Part shown: in pieces, positions 8,138-16,285 of the stretch | How positions within the stretch are numbered: the stretch's first letter is position 1 | Layout: every line of letters starts with the position of its first letter | Source of the DNA: Brevibacillus sedimenti | Lineage (GTDB): Bacteria; Bacillota; Bacilli; Brevibacillales; Brevibacillaceae | DNA length: 64,000 bases | Direction of reading: 5' to 3' | NCBI RefSeq assembly: GCF_020923495.1 | Contig: NZ_CP064048.1 | Location: forward strand, 87,501-151,500 | Translations under genes and position numbers: made by a program | Notes under the pieces: model-generated | What the model was told of the DNA's origin: nothing | Seen by the model: only the letters and a program-made list of their open reading frames with translations | Databases searched by the model: none

Positions 8138-8362
8138 TTACTTTTTCTCGTCTTTCTTCGGTTTGAACGTGTGACAACAGGTTTGGGAGGAGTCGTTCAC
8201 CTGATCCTTGTGCTGGCTGTCGTGTCCGTACTCACCGGCAAACTCTTCCTTAAAATTTGCGTGGGCGTGACTGTCAATTTCCACCATGATCATCTCGGCG
8301 GAACAGTTGTTGCCTTCGCTCCAGTATTCGCAGTTGGAAACGCTGCATTTTACGATGGGCAT
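8138..8362 (-). CDS. DUF1540 cysteine-rich protein
   Basis: The 74-residue protein begins MPIVKCSVSNCEYW and continues GNNCSAEMIMVEIDSH. This Cys pattern is the DUF1540 signature, a small probable metal-binding module common in spore formers. A later CC pair (QTCCHTF) and a lysine-rich tail follow. The ATG at 8362 has TAGGAGGTGAG at ideal spacing; another ATG nine bases upstream does not. Function is unknown; metal binding is inferred from the cysteines. Confidence 0.85.
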   Translation of the reverse strand: MPIVKCSVSNCEYWSEGNNCSAEMIMVEIDSHAHANFKEEFAGEYGHDSQHKDQVNDSSQTCCHTFKPKKDEKK

Positions 8363-8504
8363 GTGTCTCACCTCCTAGAGGCTATCCTTTACCACGCACA
8401 TACAGCTTATACCCCCGCAAATTAAGGCTTCCTTGACATCACGCCGTTCGGCAAAACCATGACTGCCGCCTTCCTGGCATGTTTCGCGAAAGGAGACCTG
8501 TTTC

Positions 8505-9284
8505 ATGAGCAACCCGCGCATCGTCGTCATTACCGGCGCAGCAGGCGGTCTCGGGCAGGAACTGACGAGACTTCACCTGACAAAAGGAGATACCGTGGTC
8601 GCGACCGGCCGATCCATGGACAGTCTGGCAGCGATGCACGAACGTCTGGGTGCGTCCGACCGCCTGTTTCTCCATCAGCTCGACGTCACCGCCAACGAAG
8701 CCGTGCAGCATTTTGCCGACTGGGTACAGCTTCGCTTTGGCCGCTGCGACCTTCTCTACAACAACGCGGGCACTGCCGTATTCGTTCCGCTGGCCGAGAT
8801 GCGCCAAGACCAGCTGGAAACCATTCTGGCTACCAACATCGCCGGTCCGCTGTATGTGATCCGCGCGTTTTTGCCGATGATGCTTGCGGCCCGCTCCGGC
8901 CACATCGTAAACATCGCATCGCTCGCCGGCCAGGTGGCGACGGCAAAAGCGGCCGTGTACGCTGCCAGCAAAGCAGCTGTGATCCGGCTGAGTGAGGGAC
9001 TGCGCCATGAGTTGGCAGACAGCGGCATCCACGTCACCTGCGCCATGCCCGGACCGATCGACACGCCGTTTTTGCAGCGGGCGGACCAGACAGGCGCGTA
9101 CCGGGAAAAAGTCCGCCGCTATCTCCTGACGCCGGAGCAGACAGCGGCTCGAATCATCCGGGCTGTGGAAGCAAAGCAGCCGGAAGTGGCCATGCCCCTC
9201 CGGCTGCATCTCCTGTCACTGCTCTACACGATGCTGCCCCATGGCGTGAAGCGCCTCCTCGCCCCCCTGCTGAACCGGAAGTAG
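8505..9284 (+). CDS. Short-chain dehydrogenase/reductase (SDR)
   Basis: A classical SDR of 259 residues. It has the TGAAGGLGQE nucleotide-binding motif near residue 10, the NNAG motif, a serine in NIASLAGQ and the YAASK catalytic Tyr-Lys pair. A basic residue after strand 2 (ATGRSMDSL) suggests NADP(H). The C-terminus (about residues 225-259) is hydrophobic and basic, perhaps a membrane anchor, so lipid or retinol-like substrates are possible. The start follows AAAGGAGACCTGTTTC. Its last 69 bases overlap the end of the convergent MFS gene. Confidence 0.88.
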   Translation: MSNPRIVVITGAAGGLGQELTRLHLTKGDTVVATGRSMDSLAAMHERLGASDRLFLHQLDVTANEAVQHFADWVQLRFGRCDLLYNNAGTAVFVPLAEMRQDQLETILATNIAGPLYVIRAFLPMMLAARSGHIVNIASLAGQVATAKAAVYAASKAAVIRLSEGLRHELADSGIHVTCAMPGPIDTPFLQRADQTGAYREKVRRYLLTPEQTAARIIRAVEAKQPEVAMPLRLHLLSLLYTMLPHGVKRLLAPLLNRK

Positions 9285-10571
9285 CTCCGGCTCATCCAGC
9301 CGCCGCAGCGCCACATACGCGAGCAGACCGGTCACCACGCAGACGACGGAGGCAGCGCCGAACATTCCCTGCACTCCGCATACGGGGATGAGCCAGCCGG
9401 CAGCAGCCGCCCCGGCAGGCATGCCCGTCCCCGTAATCGTGCGGACGCTGGTCAGCACCCGCCCCAGCAGTTCTTCGGGCACGTGTTTTTGCAGATGACT
9501 GCGGTACAAGATGTTGTAGGGTGAAAAACTGAGTCCGGCCAGCGCCATCGCCAGCATCGCCACCTCGACGCGGGTAAACAGGGCAAGCGGCAGCGTCGTG
9601 ATCCCCCACACGCCGATGATGGCCGCCAGCGTCACGCCGGTCGGGAGTTTCCAGGTAACAGCGGAAAACAGGATCGACCCGAGCAGCGCCCCCGCCGCCA
9701 AGGCGGACCAAAGCAGTCCGAGCGAGACTGCTCCGCCTTCCAGATCGTTATTGGCGTACAGCGGCAGCCCCACCTCCACCGGGCCGTACGCCATGTTGAA
9801 GAAAAAGGTGAACAGCACAAGCCACAACAGGCGGCGGCGCCCCAGCAGGTAACAGTAACCGGTGCGGATGTCGGCGATCAGCGAACGCGGGAACGGACCG
9901 AATGCGACCACACTCCCGCTGCTTTCCGCCGCCTTCCCTTGGATCTCCTCTGCCTCTTTTTCGTCCATCCGCTCGACAGAGAAACTGTCCACTCCCGCGG
10001 CCGGCTTCAGGCGGGAAAAACAAAAGGCACAGAGGAAAAAGCCGATGGCGTCCACAATCAGCACGTTGGCCGCCCCGATCCAGGCGATCAATACCCCGGC
10101 CGCAGCGGGCCCGAACAGATAGTTAATCTGCCACTGGCTTTCCATCAGACCGTTCGCCTTGACCAGCAGGGATTTGTCCGTCACCAGCCGGGGCAGCAGG
10201 GTCTGGGCACCCGCGCTGCTGAGGGGTGAGAGCATCCCGGCGATGACGATCAGTACGTATACCAGCCACAGCGGCGTCCCCTCCATCTGCAGCAGCAGCA
10301 CCAGCGTGAAAAAGATCAGGCCGCGCAGCACGTTGTCCAGCATGATCAGCTGCCGCCGGTCAAAGCGATCCAGCAGAACCCCGGCGACCAGCCCGGCAAG
10401 CACTGCGGGGATGTTGTATGCCAGGACGACACCCCCCATGGCGGCAGACGAACCGGTCTTGTTCATCACAAACCAGGTCAAGGCCATCCATCCAAACTGA
10501 TTGCCCAGGCCGGACAAAAACAGTCCCACCCAGTACCAGCGAAACGACGATTGCCTCCACAGTTCCTTCAC
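9216..10571 (-). CDS. MFS transporter (MFS_3 / macrolide-efflux-like)
   Basis: A 451-residue major facilitator protein with about twelve hydrophobic segments. It begins MKELWRQSSFRWYWVGLFLS, the amphipathic start typical of MFS_3/MefA-like exporters, with GVLLDRFDRRQL as the loop 2-3 motif A. The substrate is unknown. The start is a GTG at 10571 preceded by AAAGGAAG. It is divergent from the winged-helix regulator at 10781, which may also control it. The 3' end overlaps the convergent SDR gene by 69 bases. Confidence 0.85.
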   Translation of the reverse strand: MKELWRQSSFRWYWVGLFLSGLGNQFGWMALTWFVMNKTGSSAAMGGVVLAYNIPAVLAGLVAGVLLDRFDRRQLIMLDNVLRGLIFFTLVLLLQMEGTPLWLVYVLIVIAGMLSPLSSAGAQTLLPRLVTDKSLLVKANGLMESQWQINYLFGPAAAGVLIAWIGAANVLIVDAIGFFLCAFCFSRLKPAAGVDSFSVERMDEKEAEEIQGKAAESSGSVVAFGPFPRSLIADIRTGYCYLLGRRRLLWLVLFTFFFNMAYGPVEVGLPLYANNDLEGGAVSLGLLWSALAAGALLGSILFSAVTWKLPTGVTLAAIIGVWGITTLPLALFTRVEVAMLAMALAGLSFSPYNILYRSHLQKHVPEELLGRVLTSVRTITGTGMPAGAAAAGWLIPVCGVQGMFGAASVVCVVTGLLAYVALRRLDEPELLPVQQGGEEALHAMGQHRVEQ

Positions 10572-10680
10572 GCCAATCTTCCTTTTCTTTCCGATTTGAG
10601 CATTATTGTAGCCATTTTTCTAAACTTTTTCAATTATTATATTTATTAATAGGAACTCCATCACTATTCGAAATACATGC

Positions 10681-10730
10681 TTGAAAACTTGCAGGTTTAT
10701 TTGATAAAATTCGTTCAAACAAATTTGAAC
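10681..10730 (+). promoter_or_regulatory. Promoter with palindromic operator upstream of the winged-helix regulator
   Basis: A TTGAAA (10681-10686), 17-base spacer and ATAAAA (10704-10709) form a likely SigA promoter. Just downstream lies a perfect inverted repeat, GTTCAAA (10713-10719) / TTTGAAC (10724-10730), with a further half-site ATGTTCAAAT near 10749. It overlaps the expected transcription start, so autoregulation by the next gene is likely. Confidence 0.6.
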
Positions 10731-10780
10731 GTTTCGATAATACCGTAATGTTCAAATGATTTTAAGAGGGTGATTATTTC

Positions 10781-11488
10781 TTGAAACGTTATATGGTCAT
10801 CGAAAGTCTGGAACAACTCCGCGCCATTAGTGACGCGCTGCGCCTGGAAATGATCACGCTGCTGACCAAAGATGCGTACACGGGAAAACAGTTGGCCGGG
10901 ATGCTTTCTCTCTCTCCTTCCAAGGTTCATTACCATCTAAAGGAGTTGGAGCAACACGGCTTTGTCCGCGTGGTCCGCACCGAGGAGAAAAACGGAATTG
11001 TGCAGAAGTTCTACCGTTCCGTCGCCTTCGATTTCAAGGTGAGCGAAGACCTGCTGCCGTCCCTGCGCGAGGACACCCTTTTACAGCAAGAAGTAATGCT
11101 CAACCACCTGCGTACCAGCATCACGCGGCTGTACAACGCGCCGGACGAATCGTTTCTGCTCTTTGCCGAAGAGGAAAAACGGCCGCCGCTCTACGCCTTC
11201 AACGGGGAAGTTAAGGCGCCGCGGGACGAGATCAAGGCATGGATCAAAAAGTATCACGCCTTGCTGGAGGAATTGAACGAGATGGAGGAACGCCACCTGC
11301 AGCGGATCAGGGCCGGGGAGGCGGAAGATACGGGAGAAGTGTTTTACTTCGTCGGCGTCGGCTTCATGACCAACGAGCAGATCTATGTGGCTGACGATGA
11401 ATCGCTGCCCGAGGGATTCGTGCATGCAGACGATGTAACGGTAAGGAAAATGGGCAGGAGGAAAACGGAATATGACCCAGACAACTAA
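10781..11488 (+). CDS. ArsR-like winged-helix transcriptional regulator
   Basis: The 235-residue protein has an N-terminal winged helix (about residues 5-80: ISDALRLEMITLLTK, then LSPSKVHYHLKELEQHGFVRVV) of the HTH_20/ArsR type. A longer C-terminal ligand or dimerisation domain follows, without an obvious metal cysteine cluster. The chosen TTG start follows GAGGGTGAT; an ATG four codons later (10793) is an alternative. Its end overlaps the start of the MFS gene at 11472 by 17 bases, so the two are translationally coupled. It probably regulates its partner transporter, and perhaps the divergent one. Confidence 0.8.
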   Translation: MKRYMVIESLEQLRAISDALRLEMITLLTKDAYTGKQLAGMLSLSPSKVHYHLKELEQHGFVRVVRTEEKNGIVQKFYRSVAFDFKVSEDLLPSLREDTLLQQEVMLNHLRTSITRLYNAPDESFLLFAEEEKRPPLYAFNGEVKAPRDEIKAWIKKYHALLEELNEMEERHLQRIRAGEAEDTGEVFYFVGVGFMTNEQIYVADDESLPEGFVHADDVTVRKMGRRKTEYDPDN

Positions 11489-12827
11489 ACGCGCACTGTG
11501 GAAAAACAGCCAGTTTGTCCGACTCTGGTTCGGCAACCTGATTTCGGCGCTGGCCGACAGTGCGTTCTTCGTCTCCCTTTCCTGGTTTATCGTGGACGTG
11601 ACCGGCTCGGAGACGGTGCTCGGCACCACCTTGATCTGCATGTCCATTCCCCGTCTTGTGTTTATGCTGGCGGGCGGAGTGGCTGCCGACAGGATCAGCC
11701 GCAAGCGGATCATGGTCGGTTCCATACTGGCTCGGGGGATGGTGCTCTCCGGCTTCGGCCTGCTGCTCATGTACGACGATGACCAACTGCTTCCCTACTC
11801 CGCCTACGCGATGGCCGCCCTGTTCGGCACGGTGGACGCTTTTTTCTGGCCCGCGCGCAATTCCATTCTGCCGTTTGTGGTCGGCCGCGACCAGTTGGCC
11901 GGAGCAAACAGCCTGATGGAAATCTCGCAGCAGCTCAGCATGGTATGCGGTCCGCTGGTCGCCGCCATGCTGCTATACACCGTACCGTACCCGCCGATGT
12001 TTTTGATCATGGCTGCCGCCTTTTTCGCCGGTACGCTGATTCTCTTCACGCTCCGGCTCCAGCCCGTCCAAACGGCGCCTTCGGCAGAACCGGATCACCA
12101 GCGTGCATCTCGGCCTTCCTACTTCCGCGACGTCTGGGAAGGCATCCGCTTCACCTTTTCCATCCCGATCCTGACGATCATCTTCGGGACGTCCCTGGTG
12201 CTCAACATGATGTTTTCCGGTCCGGTCAACATGGGGCTGCCCCTTTTGGTCAAGCATCTCGGCTGGGACGGCAGCGCCTACAGCTCGCTCAGTTCGGCTC
12301 TCGGCGTGGGCACCATCGCCGGCGGCGTCATCACTGCCTTGTGCGGCGGATTCCGCGGGCGCTACAAGTTCCTGCCCCTGATAGTCGGTCTGATGGGGGC
12401 AGGCATCGCCGCCGTCTCGTTCATGCATCAATTGGCGTTTGGGCTGGCGATGCTGTTCGCCGTCGGCATGGCGATGAGCATGACCAACATTCCGCTGATC
12501 ACCTACATACAGACGATCGTTCCCGACGCCAAGTTGGGCAGGGTGATGTCGCTGCTTACACTGATGTCGGTCGGTCTGGGCCCGGTCAGCTACGCGCTTT
12601 GCTCTGTTCTCCTGGAGCGCAGGTGGGCCGCTCCGGACACACTGCTTTTGATCGGCGGTCTGTCACTCGGGACGGTCGGCCTCAGCCTGCTTTTGTTCCG
12701 GTCGTTTCGCCAAATGGAGGAGCATCCGCTCTGGTCCGGCCGGACGGCGGCGGAAACGACCGACTCGCCGCAGCCGCACCAACCTGGCGACGGCAGCCGC
12801 AACGAACAAACACCCGCAGCGCTGTAA
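11472..12827 (+). CDS. MFS transporter, coupled to winged-helix regulator
   Basis: A 451-residue MFS_3-type exporter beginning MTQTTKRALWKNSQFVRLWF and carrying about twelve membrane helices. Motif A is GGVAADRISRKRIM. It is similar in plan to the transporter at 9216-10571, so the locus has two related exporters on either side of the regulator. The Shine-Dalgarno GGCAGGAGG lies inside the regulator gene. The C-terminal tail is hydrophilic. The stop codon falls in the loop of its own terminator. Substrate unknown; a drug or peptide exporter is likely. Confidence 0.85.
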   Translation: MTQTTKRALWKNSQFVRLWFGNLISALADSAFFVSLSWFIVDVTGSETVLGTTLICMSIPRLVFMLAGGVAADRISRKRIMVGSILARGMVLSGFGLLLMYDDDQLLPYSAYAMAALFGTVDAFFWPARNSILPFVVGRDQLAGANSLMEISQQLSMVCGPLVAAMLLYTVPYPPMFLIMAAAFFAGTLILFTLRLQPVQTAPSAEPDHQRASRPSYFRDVWEGIRFTFSIPILTIIFGTSLVLNMMFSGPVNMGLPLLVKHLGWDGSAYSSLSSALGVGTIAGGVITALCGGFRGRYKFLPLIVGLMGAGIAAVSFMHQLAFGLAMLFAVGMAMSMTNIPLITYIQTIVPDAKLGRVMSLLTLMSVGLGPVSYALCSVLLERRWAAPDTLLLIGGLSLGTVGLSLLLFRSFRQMEEHPLWSGRTAAETTDSPQPHQPGDGSRNEQTPAAL

Positions 12828-12845
12828 CGCCTGCGGGTGTGTTTT
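12810..12845 (+). terminator. Terminator overlapping the MFS stop codon
   Basis: ACACCCGCAG (12810-12819) pairs with CTGCGGGTGT (12831-12840), then GTTTT. The TAA stop at 12825-12827 sits in the loop. Confidence 0.8.
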
Positions 12846-12911
12846 CCTTTTTGAAGGCGAAGCAGTCAGTCATGCGCGCCCTTCCCTGCGGAAAGCAGGC
12901 GCCGCCGCGTG

Positions 12912-13682
12912 TTACGACGTCTTCCATTTCGCCAGTTCGTCCGGAAACTTGTCGTTCAACACTTTAATATAGGTGCCTTTCATGCCGAGCGAGCGGGACT
13001 CCAGCACGCCCGCGCTGGCCAGTTTTCTGAGCGCGTTGACGATGACGGAGCGGGTCAGGCCGGCCTGATCAGCCAGTTGGCTGGCGACGAGCAGCCCTTC
13101 CTTGGCATCGAGCTGTTCCATGATTTTCTCGATAGCGATCTGCTCGCTGTACGACAGGGACGAGAGCGCAATTTTGGCAAAGGTTTTGTCGCGCACCTCG
13201 CTTTCGATCTGCTCCGTGCGCTGGCGGACAATTTTCATGCCGATGACGGTGGCGCCGATTTCCGCCAGGATCAGATCCTCCGTCTCAAATTGGCCGTACG
13301 CCCGCAGCAGGACGAGTGTGCCGAGGCGGCTGCCTCCGGCGTTGATCGGCACGATGGTGGTCATCATCTGCGGGAAAAGCGACACCAAGTCGGGTGTCAC
13401 CATGCTGTAGGGGCTTTGCACCGGTTCGTTGGCCAGTGATTGGCTTACCTCCAGCAGCCGCTGATGATAGCCGGCAGGAAGCAAGTCTTTCGTCTGCTCA
13501 CCGACGGCAAAATCCTGCTGCAGTCCGCTGCCGATGATGGAGCCGTCGGCAGTGATGATGTAGACGTTGGCGTCGATGACGTCGGACAAAAGTCGGGCCA
13601 GGTCGTGGTAGCCGACTCCGCTGCCTCCCATCGTTTTTTGCAGCATCACATTAATCTTTCTCGTTTTCTCCAGTAAATTCAT
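12912..13682 (-). CDS. codY: CodY, GTP/branched-chain amino acid-sensing repressor
   Basis: CodY represses stationary-phase, nutrient-uptake and virulence genes when GTP and branched-chain amino acids are plentiful. The 256-residue protein has the N-terminal GAF ligand domain (TTIVPINAGGSRLGTL) and the C-terminal winged helix with ASQLADQAGLTRSVIVNAL and SRSLGMKGTYIKVLN, nearly invariant in CodY. The N-terminal half is more divergent from the B. subtilis protein. The start follows CAAGGAGGAAAAAAAGG. It is not next to the usual xerC-hslV-hslU partners but stands alone, so it may be a second copy. Confidence 0.92.
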   Translation of the reverse strand: MNLLEKTRKINVMLQKTMGGSGVGYHDLARLLSDVIDANVYIITADGSIIGSGLQQDFAVGEQTKDLLPAGYHQRLLEVSQSLANEPVQSPYSMVTPDLVSLFPQMMTTIVPINAGGSRLGTLVLLRAYGQFETEDLILAEIGATVIGMKIVRQRTEQIESEVRDKTFAKIALSSLSYSEQIAIEKIMEQLDAKEGLLVASQLADQAGLTRSVIVNALRKLASAGVLESRSLGMKGTYIKVLNDKFPDELAKWKTS

Positions 13683-13788
13683 TCCTTTTTTTCCTCCTTG
13701 CGGTTCTCTGTGGTCTCAGTATTGTCTGAAAAATCCCGGCTCATACGTGCAAATCAAAAAATAGACAATAAAAGAACAGGCGCAGGGC

Positions 13789-13829
13789 AAAAAAATACTG
13801 CCTGAGCAGAATTTGCCAGACAGTTTTTT
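13789..13829 (-). terminator. spo0M terminator
   Basis: On the minus strand CTGTCTG pairs with CAGGCAG, followed by a seven-base T-run, just after the spo0M stop. Confidence 0.7.
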
Positions 13830-13835
13830 CCGTGC

Positions 13836-14612
13836 TTAGCGTATGTTGCGGCGAATGATTTCCTCTATCTGATCGGCGATCATATCAGTCGGCCGGTTCA
13901 GATCGGCCTCAGTCAGGCGGAAGCGGGCATAGCGCTCATCCAGGTTGAACGCTTCCTCAAGAGCGCCCAGCAGACCGCGCGCCCGTTTATCCAGTTCCAG
14001 CAGCACTTCCAGCTCTCCATCGCGAAGGTGAAAGACGGCTTCCAATTCTTCCAGACGGCTGCGGTACGGGCCGATCGGACGGAATTCAAATTCCTGCACG
14101 AACGGATAGCGGCGACCCAGGTAGCGATTGTACTCGCAGTCCACTTTGTACAGTTGGAACCCGATCCGTTGAATGGCGTCCAACACCTTTGCCATCAAGG
14201 GATGCGGACGAACCTCGATGAAGTCGGAATCAGCCGGGTCAATGGCGTTCTTGATGTCCAGCCCGGTCCGCAGATAGACCGGCTGCCGTCCAATCGTCAG
14301 CGGCGTCTCATACGGCAGTTGGAAGGCAAACGGCAGCACTCTTCGCTCTTTGGGCAGCAGTGTAAAGCGCTCGGACAGTCTGTGCTTGACCAGGATGCAC
14401 TCCTCTTTTACCTTGCTGTCGTTTACTTCCCGTTCGTAGTGGGTGACGACGTACATGTAGATGTCGTCGATCTCCTGGGCCACGTCACCGCCCGCTATGT
14501 GGATTTCCCCTCTCACCATGTCGCCAGGCATGAGGGAATCCTGCTCCAGCCGGGCGTCAACCTGCGCGGAGCCGATCCCAACGCTGGCCAGCAGCTTTTT
14601 GAACATCGACAT
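13836..14612 (-). CDS. spo0M: Spo0M sporulation-control protein
   Basis: Spo0M is an arrestin-fold cytoplasmic protein that affects the early sporulation pathway and cell division in Bacillus. The 258-residue product begins MSMFKKLLASVGIGSAQVD and has the typical PGDMVRGEIHIAGG and ERRVLPFAFQLPYETPLT segments, with ENPDP-like sorting into two beta-sandwiches and a C-terminal helical part (EAFNLDERYARFRL). Length matches the family. The start follows AAAGGAGAGAATGAAGCG. It is a single-gene unit with its own terminator. Confidence 0.9.
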   Translation of the reverse strand: MSMFKKLLASVGIGSAQVDARLEQDSLMPGDMVRGEIHIAGGDVAQEIDDIYMYVVTHYEREVNDSKVKEECILVKHRLSERFTLLPKERRVLPFAFQLPYETPLTIGRQPVYLRTGLDIKNAIDPADSDFIEVRPHPLMAKVLDAIQRIGFQLYKVDCEYNRYLGRRYPFVQEFEFRPIGPYRSRLEELEAVFHLRDGELEVLLELDKRARGLLGALEEAFNLDERYARFRLTEADLNRPTDMIADQIEEIIRRNIR

Positions 14613-14749
14613 CGCTTCATTCTCTCCTTTGGTTCCGTTTGCTCCGCTGCGGTTCGCGTCCGCCGGAGTTTCAGTTTGGTTATACGGGTCGTGCAGCAGA
14701 AAGTTTCATGCGGAGACTGTATTTTTTTGACAATTTCGTCTGTTTGCCG

Positions 14750-15235
14750 TCAGGTCCCCTCCCGCTTCGTTTCCACTGTAACAAACAGAAACAGATCGCG
14801 GCTGATTGCCACCGTTTTCACCCGCACCTCGGCTATCGTGCCCTCGTCGTCCACCACGTACTCCCTTCTCCTGAGCATTTCATGCAGCACCTCGTGCACG
14901 CCGGCCACCTGCTCTACTTTTTTGCCCTTCAGGGAGGCGAGGTCTTTTTCCAAATGGCGCGCCACCTGTACCTCGATCGTCGGGTGCGGCTTCGGCTCCA
15001 GCACGACCACGCGGATCTCCTCGATCACCACGTCCTGCTTTTTGCGGGACACCCGCTGGGTCTGCCTCAGCGCCTCGTTCTCTTCCCGCAATTTTTCCGT
15101 CAACATTTGCAAACTCTGGTTCAGGACCAGCATCTGTTCCATTTCCCGACCGTATACCAGCAGCACCCCCGTCCCCCCCAACATGGCGCCCAACACCAGC
15201 AGGGCGACGTACCGCTTCCACAGACTTGCACTCAT
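14750..15235 (-). CDS. ytrI: YtrI-like sporulation membrane protein
   Basis: The 161-residue protein has one N-terminal membrane helix (YVALLVLGAMLGGTGVLLVY), then a coiled coil (REMEQMLVLNQSLQ to RQTQRV), then a compact C-terminal domain. This architecture and its position behind a YtrH-like gene match B. subtilis YtrI, a SigE-controlled sporulation protein. The ATG at 15235 overlaps the upstream stop as ATGA, so translation is coupled. Identification rests mainly on gene pairing and topology. Confidence 0.8.
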   Translation of the reverse strand: MSASLWKRYVALLVLGAMLGGTGVLLVYGREMEQMLVLNQSLQMLTEKLREENEALRQTQRVSRKKQDVVIEEIRVVVLEPKPHPTIEVQVARHLEKDLASLKGKKVEQVAGVHEVLHEMLRRREYVVDDEGTIAEVRVKTVAISRDLFLFVTVETKREGT

Positions 15236-15546
15236 GAACGCACCTGCCACAGCCATTGGACGGTGATCGTGCCCATATGGGCGCCGAGAAACGCCACCAC
15301 GATCATCACCAACTGTTTTACCACGGGGTGAAAGTGGCCCACGAGGATTTTTTCAATCTGTAAAAAGGAGTCAAACGTGCCGCCCAGAGCGCCCACCAGC
15401 CCCCAGATCTTCAACTGGTCCGCCAGTTCCTTCATCGACCAGAGCGGCGGTTTTTCTGCCGCCAGAAAATAGCCCAATCCGCCGGAAAGGGACCCGCCAA
15501 CGACGATCCCGTACGCGATAAAAAAGGTAAGTATCACCTGAGACAT
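15232..15546 (-). CDS. ytrH: YtrH-like sporulation protein
   Basis: A 104-residue membrane protein beginning MSQVILTFFIAYGIVVGGSL, with three predicted hydrophobic segments and GALGGTFDSFLQIEKILVG in the centre, the most recognisable part of the YtrH family. It forms a two-gene operon with ytrI through an ATGA overlap. In B. subtilis the pair is made in the mother cell and is needed for efficient sporulation. The start follows GGGAGGAATGAAGGC. A CATACGC element 25 bases upstream of the start resembles a SigE -10 box, but no convincing -35 is visible. Confidence 0.85.
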   Translation of the reverse strand: MSQVILTFFIAYGIVVGGSLSGGLGYFLAAEKPPLWSMKELADQLKIWGLVGALGGTFDSFLQIEKILVGHFHPVVKQLVMIVVAFLGAHMGTITVQWLWQVRS

Positions 15547-15702
15547 GCCTTCATTCCTCCCGACAAGGCAGCGTATGCTTATCCCTACGCCGCTTGTCAG
15601 GCAAATATGAAGAAAACACCGGGGCTAGTACGGGGACATGCCAAACTGCCGGAGGGCTCGCCATTTCCCGGGACAAACGCACAGGCACGGCTCGTCCCTG
15701 CC

Positions 15703-15743
15703 CAAAAACACACGGCATGCCGTCGCTGACATGCCGTGCGTTT
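15703..15743 (-). terminator. Terminator of the 74-residue protein gene
   Basis: On the minus strand ACGGCATG... pairs with ...CATGCCGT, followed by GTGTTTTTG. It sits directly at the 3' end of the gene at 15743-15967. Confidence 0.7.
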
Positions 15744-15967
15744 CATCTTTTTTTTCGTCTCATCCGGCCCAGCCTGCGTTGGATGCGCGGCGCCTGCATG
15801 ACCATCAGGTTCATGAACAGGTGAACCATGTTCGGATTGTGCAGAAGCTGCTGGAACACTTCCGGATTTTCCTTGAACCACCGTTCATTGGCCTGTACCC
15901 AAGCCCTGAAGCCCTTGTTGGTTTTGTAGTAACGGTTTAATCGGCTGATTGGGCGATATGCGCTCAT
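15743..15967 (-). CDS. Small basic protein of unknown function (74 aa)
   Basis: The product is strongly basic, begins MSAYRPISRLNRYYKTNKGF and ends QRRLGRMRRKKR, with a predicted helical centre (ENPEVFQQLLHNPNMVHLFMNLMVM). It has no signal peptide. It follows a 32-residue membrane miniprotein by one base, so the two are probably translated together. Similar short basic proteins occur in spore formers, but I do not recognise the family. Confidence 0.65.
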   Translation of the reverse strand: MSAYRPISRLNRYYKTNKGFRAWVQANERWFKENPEVFQQLLHNPNMVHLFMNLMVMQAPRIQRRLGRMRRKKR

Positions 15968-15968
15968 C

Positions 15969-16067
15969 CTACTCTATCCCTTCGTCAAAGAAAATGGAGA
16001 GAAGAAAGATAATCACCAGGATCCAGATGATGACTTCAAATCCTTCGTGTTTGAATAATGTTCTCAT
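15969..16067 (-). CDS. Membrane miniprotein (32 aa)
   Basis: An ATG at 16067 is preceded by GAGGAGGGACAG, a strong ribosome-binding site. The product is MRTLFKHEGF, one membrane helix (EVIIWILVIIFLLSIFF) and an acidic end (DEGIE). It lies directly upstream of the 74-residue basic protein, with one base between stop and start. A longer frame extends upstream but lacks a ribosome-binding site. Function unknown. Confidence 0.65.
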   Translation of the reverse strand: MRTLFKHEGFEVIIWILVIIFLLSIFFDEGIE

Positions 16068-16285
16068 TCTGTCCCTCCTCGTTGCTCCAGCCTGTACCCG
16101 TGTGCCGTACGTTCGGCCCATGGCCGTATACAGTATTAGGTATATGTCGCAAAAAGCCGGATGGATTGGACGGCCGCCTGTTGACTGCGATTTTCCGCTT
16201 TCGCCCAACGGCTGAAAGAGGTGCATAGTTCTTGCCAGCGTTCATCCATACTATCGGAGAGACTGTGTCACAAGGAGGCGGCGCC

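Noticed and set aside
14028-15266. 412-residue plus-strand frame opposite spo0M and ytrI
   Set aside because: It spans two unrelated genes and an intergenic gap; no domain is recognisable.
15571-15577. SigE promoter for ytrH
   Set aside because: CATACGC resembles a SigE -10 box, but no matching -35 was found at the right distance, so it is not listed as a feature.
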